Source: Stereum hirsutum FP-91666 SS1 (taxonomy: Eukaryota; Basidiomycota; Agaricomycetes; Russulales; Stereaceae). Taken from it: a stretch of 64,000 bases of DNA. The stretch lies in NCBI RefSeq assembly GCF_000264905.1, contig NW_006763134.1:625220-689219 (forward strand), read 5' to 3'. The position numbers and the translations under genes are program-made. Under the pieces are notes generated by a model. It was not told the origin of the DNA, did not search any database, and saw only the letters and a list, made by a program, of their open reading frames with translations. Below, piece after piece: positions 44,910 through 56,602 of the stretch (the stretch's first letter is position 1; each line of letters starts with the position of its first letter).

Positions 44910-45269
44910 ATACCGACATGATGTCAGTAACTCAAGCTCGAGCACAGCTCGACTCCGCTTCCGCAACTTTCTGGAGTGAGGTTTCCGCCGAGGGAAAGGT
45001 TTTCAACCCCTAAAGGTTTCTAGACAGGCTTCCGAAGGAAGTCGTGGTGAAAAATTCTGGAAATATTCCAGCAAAGCGTTAGAAGAGGTGGGAAGGGCGC
45101 AAGAAGTCTTGACAAAGAGTCACCGAAAGTGGGGGGAGGTTGACCGAGAGAAAGCCGTGATCGAGTCTAGCTTGAACTGGTTGTCCAAGCGTCTCGGGAC
45201 AGACGTTGGGTTGGGTACAGCAATGCCTAAGAAAGCGGGGCACCCGCCAATTCGCCCCTCGACCTAGAA
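44910..45269 (+). pseudogene. Possible coiled-coil protein relic with a frameshift
   Basis: A frame from the ATGATG near 44919 encodes an amphipathic stretch (QARAQLDSASATFWSEVSAEGK) that ends in a stop at about 45012. The sequence continues in the next register from about 44980 to a TAG at 45267 with a matching charged helical composition (KFWKYSSKALEEVGRAQEV and similar). The two halves read like one protein broken by a single-base change. I do not recognise the family. No clean splice pair fixes it. Confidence 0.3.
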
Positions 45270-45571
45270 AACACGAATCTCGTTGATGCCTTCCTTCCTG
45301 CCCCGCTCCTCTGCTATGAGTTGGGACGTGTCACCTGAACTTTGCTAAAATTGGAACAATTGTTGGACATACACTGTTTAGGACTAGGCTGAATGAGCTC
45401 CAGGATGTCCGGAAGAACAGCGACACATGACAACATTCTTTTGGAGGGAGATAAAGTAGGGCTTGCGCATCAGGAGCATCTAGGACAAACACAAGCTCTG
45501 ACCAGATGGACACTCTCGATGCAAGGAGGCAGAGCATGCCGACCGCTCACCCCGCGATCACGACTCACCGA

Positions 45572-45960
45572 TCAGGCGGGTGGCGTCAAGCTGGGCCACA
45601 CAGACGAGATGATATATTTATACAATTCCTGATGCATCTTGCGGCCAAACAATAGCTCACAGATGGCGCCATAGAGAGCGTCGTTGATACCGCAGCCCCA
45701 GATATCCAAAATCCCATGGCTGGAGGAGACCAGAACTGCGGGAGTAGAGAGAAGCAAAGACGTACGAACTTGAACCCAAGTTACTGAAGCAACAGATATC
45801 TTTTGGGCCGTCGAGTATCCTGGTGACAGTACCGTCTTCCAAGCTTCGACGAGCGATAAGACTACGAGACGTGCATGCTAAGAATGGATTGTCCCTCGAG
45901 TCTTGAACACAGAGAAGTTGCAAGCTGCGCCGTGCAGGCCTTGGACGCCCGAGTTCGTAC
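45572..45960 (-). pseudogene. Unrecognised two-exon fragment
   Basis: An upstream frame ending in a segment DGPKDICCFSNLGS joins through a GTTCGTACG...CCGCAG intron (about 34 nt, short for this genome) to a frame containing GILDIWGCGINDALYGAI and a helical end, with a TGA at 45572. No start is identified. Composition looks coding. The family is not recognised, and it may be a relic or a small real gene. Confidence 0.25.
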
Positions 45961-46498
45961 ACCGACCGAGTAGAAGCAGACACGTCCGCATCACTAACAT
46001 GCTGTTGTGTACGTATATCATTGGCCTAAACCAACAGAAAAGCGGTAGAATAAGAGGATCACACCAGTCAGGACCAAGAAGACAAAGCGAGACCTGCGTC
46101 CTTCATGTGCACAATCTCTCACGGTTCTCATCCTTCCTTCCCCTTTGAGTCTCCCACTCCCCAAACAAACAACCCAAGTCTATTTCTCTCCCTTTCTCGC
46201 TCCCGTCGCATCATGATATCGGATCGTTACAACCATTCAAGCAATCGAGGCGAGTGGGAAGAGTTCGGAATAGCCTGCTGACATGGACGTCAGGGAGAAC
46301 AAGGACCTAATCTGGCGAATGCGGTCATCTGGCTGACTTTTCCTGCCGAATCAGCGACTTCGCATTCATTTCAGCGACTTTACCTATGGCCGCCGTCTGG
46401 ATCTATTTAAGACCGACTAGCAAGCTCCGAAGACTCCTTTATATCTCTGCTTCGATTCACTAGGATCGACTTTGAACCCACGACGACTTACAGAGAAG

Positions 46499-48184
46499 AT
46501 GGCCTCAGAGAGTGTAGCAAACAAGGCCGTGTCGAATGGAATTCCTCCTCCAACAGTGGAACTTCCGGTACGGCATGTGTAACTATGGATGCCATGGTGA
46601 AGATACTGAAGTTTTATTTTTGGGGATGGGACAGTATCCTGACCGGGCGGAGATCATCACTAACAACCTCTTGAAGCTCACCGACCTTGCGACGAACCCG
46701 TACGTGAATAACTTACTATGACCCGTTCTACTTCATCCGCTGACATCGCTCTTTTCTCTGGTGTGCAAGACGGACGAAGTTCATATTCAAGAATCTGGTC
46801 GTGAAGTTGCATGAGTTCATCAATGAAACGAGGTGCGTTCCTTTTTAAACCTGTCCAGTTCTACCCCTATTTTGAATCCCCCACACTCGAACGTTTCCCG
46901 ATCCCGCTATTCCCGCAATCCGTCAATCCGTTCCTTCCAGTTTCCTTTCCCATAGAATGACAAGAGCCTAACATGCTCATCGCCCCCATCCTCACCTTGA
47001 ACACAGTATCACAACAGCAGAATGGATGACCACCCTCGAGTTCCTCACCCGCACTGGCCAAACCTGCACACCTCTTCGCCAAGAATTCATCCTCCTCTCC
47101 GATATCCTTGGAGTTTCTGCCCTTGTCGACGCGCTCAACAACCCACCGGTGGGCAACTCGACGGAGAGCAGCGTGTTGGGTCCGTTCTTCACCGAGGATG
47201 CACCAGATGGTACGTCCTCGTCTTTTACTGTTTCCTTCGCTGAGTCGTGTGGCGCTGTCACCAGCGTTGACAGTATTGAGCATAGCCAAGGCTCTGTGCT
47301 GACTGTCTACTTCGTCCTCTGTCATAGTGAGCAATGGCGACTCGATTGCGTCGGAGGGCAAGGGCGAGTACATGTTCGTCGAGGGAAGTGTACTTTCGAC
47401 GAGTGGGAAACCCATCCCGGATGCCGTCATCGAGACCTGGGAGACCGACGACAATGGTTCGCCCTTTCTGTCGACTGTAATCGCTCGTGCTATATGTGAA
47501 TTGGCTAACTCTGGATTGCAGGATTCTATGATACGCAGTACAAGAATCGCGAGAAGCCCGACTGTCGTGGTCGCCTGCGTTCCGGTCCAGATGGCAAATT
47601 TGGTTATCGTGCCGTCGTACCCGTGGCTTATCCTATCCCTGGAGATGTACGTTTGATTGTACTCCCCTACTCCCCTACTCCCCCCTTCCCTCTTTACAAC
47701 TTCTCCCTCTACTCCGACCAACCCTATCGACATCCTTTATCGATCGGTATGGTAGTCTAACATCTGTTCACCTTCCTACTTATAGGGTCCTGTCGGAGAA
47801 CTCCTCGTTCACCTAAACCGGCACAACATGCGTCCTAACCACCTCCACGTCATGATCGAAGCCCCAGGATATGTCAAACTCACCACTGCTCTCTATCCCG
47901 ATGGTGATCCATACATGACGAGTGATGCCGTGTTCGGTGTGAAGAAGAGTTTGGTCGTGGTACGCCCGCTGCCCCTGCCTCTGGTATACATTCCTTCTTA
48001 TGCCACTATGACTTTGCAGCACTACAAAGACGTAGACGACGAAGCAGAGGCACGCAAGCGCGGTTTCCCGAAAGGGTCGAAATTCAAGCTCTTGAAGTTT
48101 GATTTCGTTCTCGTCACGAATGAGGAATCGAAGGCTGCGTTGGAACAGCAAGCGAAGGCTGCAGCGAGGAATGCTGTTCAATGA
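46499..48184 (+). CDS. Intradiol ring-cleavage dioxygenase (hydroxyquinol/catechol 1,2-dioxygenase type), 330 aa
   Basis: Exons 46499-46567, 46635-46699, 46770-46832, 47007-47209, 47328-47456, 47522-47646, 47786-47959 and 48020-48184 sum to 993 nt. The N-terminal ~110 aa match the helical dimerisation domain of this family (ITTAEWMTTLEFLTRTGQTC, then FILLSDILGVSALVDALN and VLGPFF). The catalytic domain has all four ferric-iron ligands: Tyr179 in GFYD, Tyr213 in YPIPGDGPVG, and His237 and His239 in RPNHLHVMI, with the spacing of catechol 1,2-dioxygenases. The reaction is opening of a dihydroxylated aromatic ring between the two hydroxyls to a muconate, with O2. No signal peptide is seen, so it acts in the cytosol, probably in lignin-derived or other aromatic catabolism. 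Substrate preference (hydroxyquinol versus catechol) cannot be fixed from sequence alone. Confidence 0.93.
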
Positions 48185-48845
48185 GCGACTGCAGACTCGC
48201 TTCTTTGTGAACTCAACCGCATAGGGCATAGGTTTCGTGATGCAGAAGGGACAGGCTGAAGGAGGGTTGGGTTGAGGGGCTCGAGAGGAATGCCTATATT
48301 CGGTAAGGAGCCGAAGTTGTATCAATACGCGGTGTACGAGTAGCAGGGTTGTGTGGTACGGTTCTCTTGTGACTGGATGGATCATTGTAAACCGATATCT
48401 CAGCGTCTGCGTTCCCATTCTTCCGCACATGTGTAAGTCACAGTCAAGCTTCCCATGACTGAACGGATACCCGGTGACCGGGAACCCCTCGTGCATTCAA
48501 GGCCGAATCAGACTACGATGTTGATTTACCGCCACATCGTAGAACAGTCCGAGTTCGTCTTCTTCTTTCCACATCATACCATATGGATTTGCTCACGTAT
48601 CACCTTCTTCTTAAAACATCTAGATGCACACTGTTACAACCGCAAAGCCCGGTCTGTCCGCTCCTTGTGCCGGATCCAAAGGGCCACCCACATTCAGAAC
48701 AGCTGTAGGGGTGCAGCGGAGTTTCGATAATAGACGCCCGTGGCCACACAGGTTTATATATGGACACACATGGTCCAATTTCGAACATCTTCTCTTCTCA
48801 CCCTTATTCCTGGACGCCCACTACCTGCGGCAGTCGCTTGATGTC
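48185..48845. other. Short intergenic region with a TATA-like site
   Basis: 660 bp between the dioxygenase stop and the next start. TTTATATA occurs near 48751, about 90 bp upstream of the proposed ATG. Nothing else is recognised. Confidence 0.45.
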
Positions 48846-51358
48846 ATGATAGACTCTCATACAGCACCAACATCACTATCACCGTCACCCTGCCATCGTC
48901 AGACTGCCTCGACTATTTCTAATATGCCCACCAGCGAAACTCAGGCTGGTGCTGCAGAACCTTCGGAGTCGCAATCGGAGTCCGCCCGAACCGCGAACGT
49001 CCTCTCAGATTCTCTATGTTCGATTTGTCTCAGCCGGTTGACTGTCTCCGGCGAGCAGGTAGGACAGTTCTTCGATTGTAAGGAAGAGGCCGATATTCTC
49101 CAGGTACGTACGGAGAGTTCGGGCCGATTGGCTAGTCTGTTGCTTATGTGTCTATTGTCGCTGAACTTCTTTTTTCGGGTCCTTTCTAGGTAGATAAGGC
49201 TATATGGGCTGGTGTCATGGATGAGGACATCGAGGGCACGGTTAAGTTGTCAAGTGAGGAGAACGATATCAAACGTAAGTCGTTTGGTCTCGCAATCTCC
49301 CGACCTCATACTGTACTGATGCTCGTCGGGCCTGACGGCACTGAACGGATTGCAGTATGCCCAACATGCCACCTGTCGTATTTCGAACCCGGATACATAG
49401 CCTTCTGTCCACACAGCCACGTCGTCCGATACCTCTTACATCGTATTGTGGAAGAAGACGACAACCGTACATTTGGAGAGGTAAGGACTCTTTCAATTGC
49501 TCATGGGCTACCTTCTAGCTACACTGTTAGTCTACTTGCGCTGACCTCATCACATTTCAGATTCTCGATGGTGTAGAGATTACCGGCGAGCCTGAATACC
49601 TCCTTCCCTTCCTTGGACTGTACCATCTCGTCCGAGTGCACAATGGTCCTCTACCTCCTCTACTCGTGCACTTACCACCTCGCTCTCGCCTCGGGGTAAG
49701 GTATTGGGCCGCAGGACGCTCGATAGGAGCCTCCCACGAGAACCCTTCTAATGATCAAACATATCGAATATTTGACGCTCAAATGAACACGACCTCTCCT
49801 AGCAACACCGGAAGTCCATCCCATCTCGATAACACCAAGGCGGCCCCCATCATTCTCGGGGGATTCGACCCAGAAGCAGAAGCGTTCGAATCCCTGGTCC
49901 TCGAAGCCTCCCATTCAAAATCATCCGATGGTACAGAGTTCCAACATCGTCTCTGGCGTCTCAGCAACCCGGCAGGTCTTATCCTCTCTCATTTATGGTA
50001 TAGGCTCACCAGTAATCCTGGCGTACGGAATCATGCTCTCGATCTTGGAATGCCGACGGAGCTTGTTGGTCTTGTTGTGCAGTTGTTCCATAGAAGGGTT
50101 ATACAGAAGTCGTTGGCGACATTCCAGAGTGGCGGTGGTGACAGTAGTGGTGGTGGCGGCGATAGTGGTGGCGGAGGCGGTGACGATGATGGCGATGGGG
50201 ATGACCATGCCGAAGACGATGGCTTTGAGGAGTTTTTCGACGAGGCCGTCGATGCGTGCGGACCCATGGTTGTGCGCCGAAGGGATCCGTCCGGGAGCAA
50301 TATTGATGGTGAGTCCGAAATCGATGAGCTCGATGAAAGCGACAAGTCCTCCAGGAGCCCGACTCCGATGGTCCGCGGGATTGTAGTCGAGGAGGTAGTG
50401 ACTCCATCCAGTGCCGATACTGAATTTATTCCGGGAGCCGAAGTGGTCATAGGGACAGCTCAGGCGTCGTCCAGCATAATTCAAACGCCTGCTGAGGTGA
50501 ACCCTGGCGCCGAATACCCTTATGTTGTGTCGGGGCATGTTTCCTCGCCACATGAAGTTAATGGAGGACCTCCCAATGTATTGGTATCTGGAGGGCCAAT
50601 CACCGTCAAAAGATCTGCACAGACGCCTTCGACAAATGATCCGGACCCTGAATGGCCTGGCGATTCTGATGGACTTGAGGTAATCCCTCCGGACTTGGTA
50701 CGGGATTCGATCCATCCTACAAGTACGTATCGGCCGCATCCTGACATACAATCACCACCATTGGCCCAAGTAAGCCTTTGAATCTCTCCTCGACGGTATA
50801 CCTGTCTAATACCTATTTTTCCTATTCCAGTCCGAGGTGCCACCCATTCCCACTAGAAGGACGTATGCATTCCCTGGCTTCATCCATAGTCCCGTCGACA
50901 ACCCAATATGTGTCGTCCTCCCCGTTTCCTCAGAGTATTCCTTCTCTTGGACTCCACATCTCCTACCTATGGACCCGGCCAGAGTCTCCATTCTCCCTAA
51001 AACCCGAGATAAACACCGTCTTCTCTTCGGCTATGTCCTCGACGAAACCGCAATTAAACTTCGCGGTGCACAGGAATATTTCGCAACGGACGATGAAGGC
51101 AGGTATCACGCCATGTCACGATTTCATATGATCCTCGAATGGACGTGTGGGATTGCATCGGAGAAGGATATACATTTGGCGATGTTGGGGCCCAAATATG
51201 AAAGCGCGCTGTGTGTTTGTTTGGCGCAGAATTTGAGCGAGGAGATGATGAGGGTTGATTGGGAGAAGCTGGAAAAGTTGAAACGTGTGCTTGGGACGAG
51301 GGAGGAGCCGAGGTGGTATAGGTATGCTTGGAAACTTTTCCATAACGATGACGAGTAG
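48846..51358 (+). CDS. Cys/His-rich N-terminus fused to a PRWYxYAW-family domain (about 734-761 aa)
   Basis: Exons 48846-49103, 49190-49480 (possibly with an internal intron 49275-49355), 49561-50769 and 50831-51358 keep one frame to the TAG at 51356. The N-terminal ~170 aa have paired metal-ligand motifs: CSICLSRL near 58-65, then CPTCHLSYF and FCPHSH, the spacing of a treble-clef or HNH-like zinc fold. Next comes a conserved-looking region with LILSHLWYRL, then ~300 aa of low complexity with Gly/Asp runs and acidic Ser-rich stretches. The last ~150 aa match the family at 17-24 kb: a VLPVSSEYSFSWTP start, a RLLFGYVLDE block, CGIASEKDI, CVCLAQNLSEEMMRVDWEK and PRWYRYAW. The start could instead be the ATG at 48924. 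Function is unknown. The fusion suggests that the family domain works with, or is regulated by, the metal-binding part. Confidence 0.8.
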
Positions 51359-51698
51359 CGGGTCTGCCACTTATTTCGAATGAATTTACTAGCAGTTGAG
51401 GTCTAATGGTATTGACAATTCTGGTTTGACCCGCTAAGGGATGTAAAGCCTGGAGGTTGAGCCGAGCTGAGGTTGCGTTCTAGTAAATCAACGAGACTAA
51501 AGGTAGGTGCCACAATAATAGCCCTCACGGTCATGACGCACCCGCCACACTGGTTGAGCCCCAGTGACGTCAGTGCTGAACGCGACATGAACACGACTTG
51601 GCGCACCGTCCATGGCTTTTATGCGCTTCACCTCCTCTTTGCTCTTCACCACCACCACCCATAACAGTGCTTTCAAAAGTCTACGAGTATCCTATACG
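51359..51698. other. Short intergenic region
   Basis: 340 bp that should hold the promoter of the next gene. A GGTGCCACAAT segment at about 51505 recalls the sites upstream of family copies 1 and 3. Nothing else is seen. Confidence 0.4.
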
Positions 51699-52697
51699 AT
51701 GGTCGATGTCAAACAGAGCGTACAGGCCGAGGTGAACCGCGTTAAGTACATATCGACAGACGCGGCACGTTCAGGGGCCTACCTATATCCGTTGAAGGTC
51801 TGTGAACTTATTTCTTGCTCAGCCATGTATGTATCCCAACTGACGGCTTGGATATACAGGGAATACTTTACTTTTTTACGCACCGTGACCTTTGGAAACC
51901 CCTACTATCGAAACTCCTCCCCACCCTTGCGCTCGCGATTGGTGTCATCATTTTCATGTTCACCTTCACCTACTTTCCGCAAGCAGCAATACTCGCTATA
52001 GTCAATGGCCCGCTCGCCATCTTGACCACGGTACTCCTCGTACTTAGCGAGAGCAGCACGATCATCAATATACTCAGCAAGACGTTCATTCTCCAAGATG
52101 CTCTCGTGGATACTTTCGATGGCGTACGTTTCGTCCTTTCGTCTATTATCCAGCATTATATTCACATCCACATCCTCACAGACTCTTCTCTCTCAAAACG
52201 ACACAAAACTTCTCTCTTCCGGCCGTCAAATCAAGCCCGGCAGCGACGCCATCTCAAAACTCGGAAAACTCATAAAATCGCCCATCCAGCGTTTCTCTCC
52301 CGATCGCCTCATCACATACCTTCTCTATCTCCCCCTAAACTTCATCCCTGTAGTCGGCACCGTCATCTTCATTTTACTTCAAGGGAAGAAGGCCGGCCCG
52401 GCCTCCCATGCACGGTACTTCCAACTCAAAGGGTTCTCAAAAACGCAAAAGGAGGAGTTCGTCGCAGAGAAGACAGGCCCGTACACGGCGTTCGGGACGG
52501 CGGCAACATTGTTGGAGTTGGTTCCTGTTGTGGGGATCGCGTTTACATTTACGAACACGGTGGGAGCAGCGTTGTGGGCGGCGGATTTGGAGAGAGGAGT
52601 CCAGGATCCGAGGGCTGAGGGGAGTGCCGGTGGCAGTCAGAGTGAGATTTCTACTGGGTTGAGGGAGAGGGTCAGGAAGGCTGATGGAGAGTACTAG
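51699..52697 (+). CDS. Rrt8/EI24-like membrane protein, 292 aa
   Basis: Exons 51699-51797, 51860-52123 and 52182-52697 sum to 879 nt. The segment AYLYPLKGILYFFTHRDLW is typical of the outer-spore-wall Rrt8/Lds1-type proteins. It is followed by hydrophobic spans around residues 50-75 and 80-100, the motif LVLSESSTIINILSK, then GRQIKPGSDAISKLGKLI, a third span in YLPLNFIPVVGTVIFILLQG, and GFAFTNT-like hydrophobic sequence with AALWAADLE near the end. In yeast this family sits on lipid droplets and the spore envelope and shapes the outer spore wall. Filamentous fungi keep several copies of unknown role. The C-terminal tail is hydrophilic. Confidence 0.88.
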
Positions 52698-53455
52698 GGT
52701 AATTGGATCTGACGGTGTTTTCTTCCATGCGCATTGCGTTTTTGCTCGTCATGCTATCATACACGATATATTCTACTCACCCTTGTTAACCACGACGGAC
52801 TTACATACGATACCGATCGTTAGATTTCTGGTGCATCATTTCCCACGAATTGTAGCTTTACGTTCTGTTCCTCCTGTTATTGTGTACCTGGATGTCCCAC
52901 TGGTTACTCGAAGGGAATGTCACAGGGCCACATCGCCGTTCAACTTCCGCCACTGCCCCCGTGCGAACATTCTCTCAGACAGGCGCCCGTTATTTGTTCG
53001 CCCAAGTTGCCCGAAATAGCCGCGAGTATTGTTCTTTCAGGCGCCACGAGCACAATGGTCAACAATGTTGTCAAGGCCTCCGACCGAGCCTTTGTTCTCT
53101 ATATGACCTGTTTCTCTTGCTATCCCTGGTTGCTTGGCACTACCTTAGTCTTGGGAAACTGAGACGCCGATCGAGGAGACTGTGTCCTCGAGGCAAAACT
53201 GTATAAGAACCGCTTGGAAGAGATGCTGCTCTCCCCTCGCCTAAGCTCGCTCCTGCCTCTGGTACTCTTGTGCTCGTGTCTGTGTCTTGAACGATCCCCG
53301 GGGACTGGTTCCTCCTTCACGCTTCAACTTCACGTCTAAGCTAGTCTTACCCTTTACACTCTCTTCACCTCACGCTAGACGTCCTTTCATTCCTTTCATC
53401 CCTTGGAACTCTCTCGTCGTTCTCGACATACACGACGCCGCTTTCAACAAAACGT
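52698..53455. other. Intergenic, nothing recognised
   Basis: 758 bp, pyrimidine-rich toward 53300-53450 as expected for a promoter or 5' UTR of the next gene. Open frames here lack motifs. Confidence 0.45.
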
Positions 53456-54723
53456 ATGATTATGGCCATGTTCAGATCCCTCGTCGCTCTTACCGTCCTG
53501 CTCGCCCTCACGACTCAAGTCCACGCCCACGCCGGCGTCTCTCCCGCCCTCAGCGTGAGCGGCGACCTCACGCGTAACGATGTCCAACGTCCGTCGTCTT
53601 CTTCTCCCTGTGGAAACATCAATATTGCGAAGAGCGTGGATTCCTCGACGCCGGTTAAGGCTGCGACTAATGGGAGTTTTGCGGCTACTGTTACGAATTT
53701 CAATGGGTGTGTTAATCTGTTCTGTTCTAACTCTGAAGGTGGAACCGTTGTATTGACCTATCATCGATTTTTATCTAGCGGAAAAGATGGTTCTCGAGAA
53801 ATGACCGTTCAGATCGACGCTGATGGGACGGGGAAAAACTTCGTCAAGGGTACGATGCTGGTCAATGGAAATGGCGTACGTACCGTTACTCCCACTTTAT
53901 CTCCTTGGGGAACATATTAACTTAAGTTCTCCTTTGTAGAATCCATCGAGCACCGGATCAGAGAACCTGTTCATCCAGATGCCTTCGGATACGCAATGTA
54001 CTGGAGGCACGAGTAAAGATCTCTGTCTCGCCTCGTTCACCAGCACTGCTGGCTTTGGCAATTGCGTCGTCGTCCAACAAGATACCTCTGGTTCGGCTGC
54101 TACGTCGCCATCTGCCAGCGAGTCCACGTCCGCCCCGTCTATCTCGACTATCGCCAAATCGTCTACCACCACATCGAAAGCAAAAGCGACCACTTCTGCA
54201 TCCGTATCCGACACGGCCACTGCGTCTTCCAGCGCCGCCGCCACAGCAGCGAACGCGGCCGCCTCCAACTCTCCAGCCAGTGTCAGTGTTGTCACCGACA
54301 CCGTAACCGCCACTGTCACCGTCAGCTCCAACCCTACCTCCACTGCTGCGCCACACACGCAAGTCACCACTACTGTGTTCGTTGTCGCTCCTGCCTCTAC
54401 CTCTACCTCTGCCTCCGCCGTCACATCTTCTGTGTTGGCATCAACGGCATTTACACTGACGTTGAAGGAATCGACCCCGACTGCGTCTGCTCAGGCCCGC
54501 TCTCTCGCTGACGCTGATGCAAAGAGGGAAGAGCAGGGATATAGGAGGCATGCGCGGGACTTCAGGGGTAGGGTGAGTGCTGCTGGTGCCGCGAAGGAGG
54601 TGAGGGCGGAGATGTTTGAGAGGATGTGTGAGTAAAAATTGCTCCTCACTCCACATTTCCTTGCTGACTATTATAAATTGAATTTTAGGGTCTTCTCATC
54701 GTCGTGCGTCGGCTCAAGCTTAG
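53456..54723 (+). CDS. Egh16-like secreted protein A with Ser/Thr-rich tail, ~356 aa
   Basis: Exons 53456-53706, 53779-53875, 53940-54627 and probably 54689-54723. If the last intron is retained the protein ends at a TAA at 54635. The signal peptide (MFRSLVALTVLLAL...) should be cut just before HAGVSPALSV, so the mature chain would start with His. The core has the family landmarks NDVQRPSSSSPCG, GKDGSREMTVQIDADGTGK, QCTGGTSKDLC and GFGNCVVVQQ with four conserved cysteines. The C-terminal ~200 aa are a Ser/Thr/Ala-rich, probably O-glycosylated stalk and a basic end. The Egh16/GEgh16 (PF11327-type) family includes Gas1 and Gas2 of Magnaporthe, expressed in appressoria. In saprobes the role is unknown. 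Its paralogue is at 58648-59685. Confidence 0.82.
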
Positions 54724-55124
54724 AAGGCCCGTGATGCTTATATTTTCTTGGGTCGTCAGCTTGCTTTTTTATGGGTTATTGACGAACTTATGACGATCTG
54801 TACATACGCCTTCTTGTTTCTATTAATAATGGGCTCTGAATATCTATGTAGCAAATAGCATATTTGATTTTTCTTCTGTCATGCGCTCAATTTATGCATA
54901 GCGTTTCTCGCCGATCTTCCTCCCGAACGATGGAATCAGAGCCACAGTGGCACCAGTAAGATGAGATGAGATAACTCTCGGCAATCGCCGTCCAGCACAA
55001 GAGCGAATTATAGCACCGTGAGCACTTGAGGACCGGAATAAACGTAACATCAAGGTGATCTCCCGTTCACCCACAAATGTATCCTCACAAAGAGCATACT
55101 ACTAACCATTAGTCGAAGATTCAG
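54724..55124. other. Short intergenic region
   Basis: 400 bp, AT-rich 3' flank of the Egh16-like gene and promoter of CAB2. No motif is recognised. Confidence 0.45.
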
Positions 55125-56602
55125 ATGGCAGAAGTCTCCGAAACCGCATCCACCTCCACATTCTCTGCAGAATCATATTTCGCGACCCAACCCCCTCCGC
55201 CGTCACTAGAGCATGACATCGCGGGCGTTCGAGCCTTCGTAGGAAGACAACGGGAGAAAGGCAGAAGGGTTGTACTTGTGACTGTGAGTCTTTCATATAC
55301 GTATGGCTGGTTGATATGATACGGAAGATCTGCGCCTTTACTTATTATCAGGCGAATGTGCTCTAGAGTGGAGGAACGACGGTGCCGCTGGAGCTCAACG
55401 TGTGAGCGCTCCTTCAGCGCTCAGCGACCCCGTAATTGGTGTCATTGAAGCTCATATGCGTGTATGAATGCAGCGTACGGTTTTTGGACAACTTCAGTGC
55501 TGGTGGGTGTCTCTAGATATGTGATCTTGTGAAACGAGGACCTAACGAACGTTGGATGTACTTGACGATGGTCAGGTACCCGTGGTGCAACCTCTGCCGA
55601 ATACTTCCTCAAAGCAGGCTACGCCGTCGTCTTCATGCACCGCCAATTCAGTCTCCAGCCCTTCAGCCGACACTACTCCCACTCCACCAACCCCTTCCTC
55701 GACTTCCTCGAAGTCAACCCCCACATCACATCCTCCTCGCCAAATAGCTCAGATATCACCGTCACCCCGTCCAAACGTGCCGAACTCCTCGAAACGCTGA
55801 AAGTGTACAAAGAGGCACATCATGCGGATATGATCCATACGTTGACGTTCGTGACGGTGAATGATTATTTGTGGTTGTTGAGGGCTGTTAGCCAGGAGCT
55901 GTCGGTACTTAGGAGGGGAGCGCTGTATTATTTAGCAGCGGCCGTCAGCGATTTCTTTTTGCCGAGGCAGAAGATGGTGAGTCTTATCTATATCCTCGAA
56001 CGCAGTGAATGAAGCGAGTTTGGGAGGGAAAGGGCGGATGGAACTGCTGACGGAGCGAAGAATTGTTTGGTGTACGCAGTCGGAACATAAGATCCAGTCA
56101 GGAAAGGGCAGTCTGTTGATTGAGATGGATCAAGTACCGAAAATATTGAAGCCAATGGTTGACGAGTGGACTCGCGATGGGTTCATCGTGTCGTTCAAGG
56201 TTCGTTATCACTTACCCTTGTCTCCCACCCCGGTCGATTAATTTGCTCACGAAACTTATCATCGACTACATTACTACGCGACTATAGCTCGAAACCGACC
56301 CCAACCTCCTCATCCCTAAAGCACGCGGCGCATTAGAACGTTACGGTCACCAGATCGTCATCGGAAACGATCTCAACAGGAGGAAATTCGAGGTCGTCTT
56401 CGTCGCGCGTACATCCTCTACCGCTACCAACACGGCCGCATCCATATCTTCATCAACCACGGCATCAGAAGATGAGATCACGCACACATGGCTACGCCTC
56501 GATCCTAATGTGGTTGGCGGAACGAAGGAGATAGAAGAGGATATTATTGCGGAGTTGGTGAAGCGGCATGATAAGTGGGTGGAGGCGAAGGTGGCTATAT
56601 GA
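55125..56602 (+). CDS. CAB2: Phosphopantothenate-cysteine ligase, 352 aa
   Basis: Exons 55125-55283, 55367-55401, 55474-55502, 55576-55976, 56080-56199 and 56288-56602 sum to 1059 nt. The protein opens with a family-typical loop TSGGTTVPLE and VRFLDNFSAGTRG (nucleotide-binding segment), followed by AEYFLKAGYAVVFMHR. Later come YYLAAAVSDFF, KIQS..G.L.IEM..VPK, VSFKLETD and GNDLN, all hallmarks of eukaryotic PPCS. It joins 4'-phosphopantothenate with cysteine using ATP or CTP, the second step of coenzyme A synthesis, in the cytosol. The length fits the stand-alone eukaryotic enzyme. Two very short exons (35 and 29 nt) code for the most conserved loop. It lies between the two Egh16-like genes with no functional link. 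Confidence 0.93.

Larger units (their letters stand above)
44576..46498. other. Intergenic with two protein-like relics
   Basis: 1.9 kb between the start of P450 copy B (-) and the dioxygenase start (+). It contains a coiled-coil-type open segment on the plus strand (44910-45269) and a spliced-looking minus-strand fragment (45572-45960), both listed separately. Confidence 0.45.

Noticed and set aside
4801..48184. Secondary-metabolite gene cluster
   Set aside because: P450s, a dioxygenase and a hydrolase are present, but no polyketide synthase, NRPS, terpene synthase or dedicated regulator is seen. The genes are far apart with housekeeping genes between.
49993..50751. 252-codon minus-strand ORF
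   Set aside because: It is antisense to the coding exon of the fusion protein. The product is Arg/His/Thr-rich with no motif.
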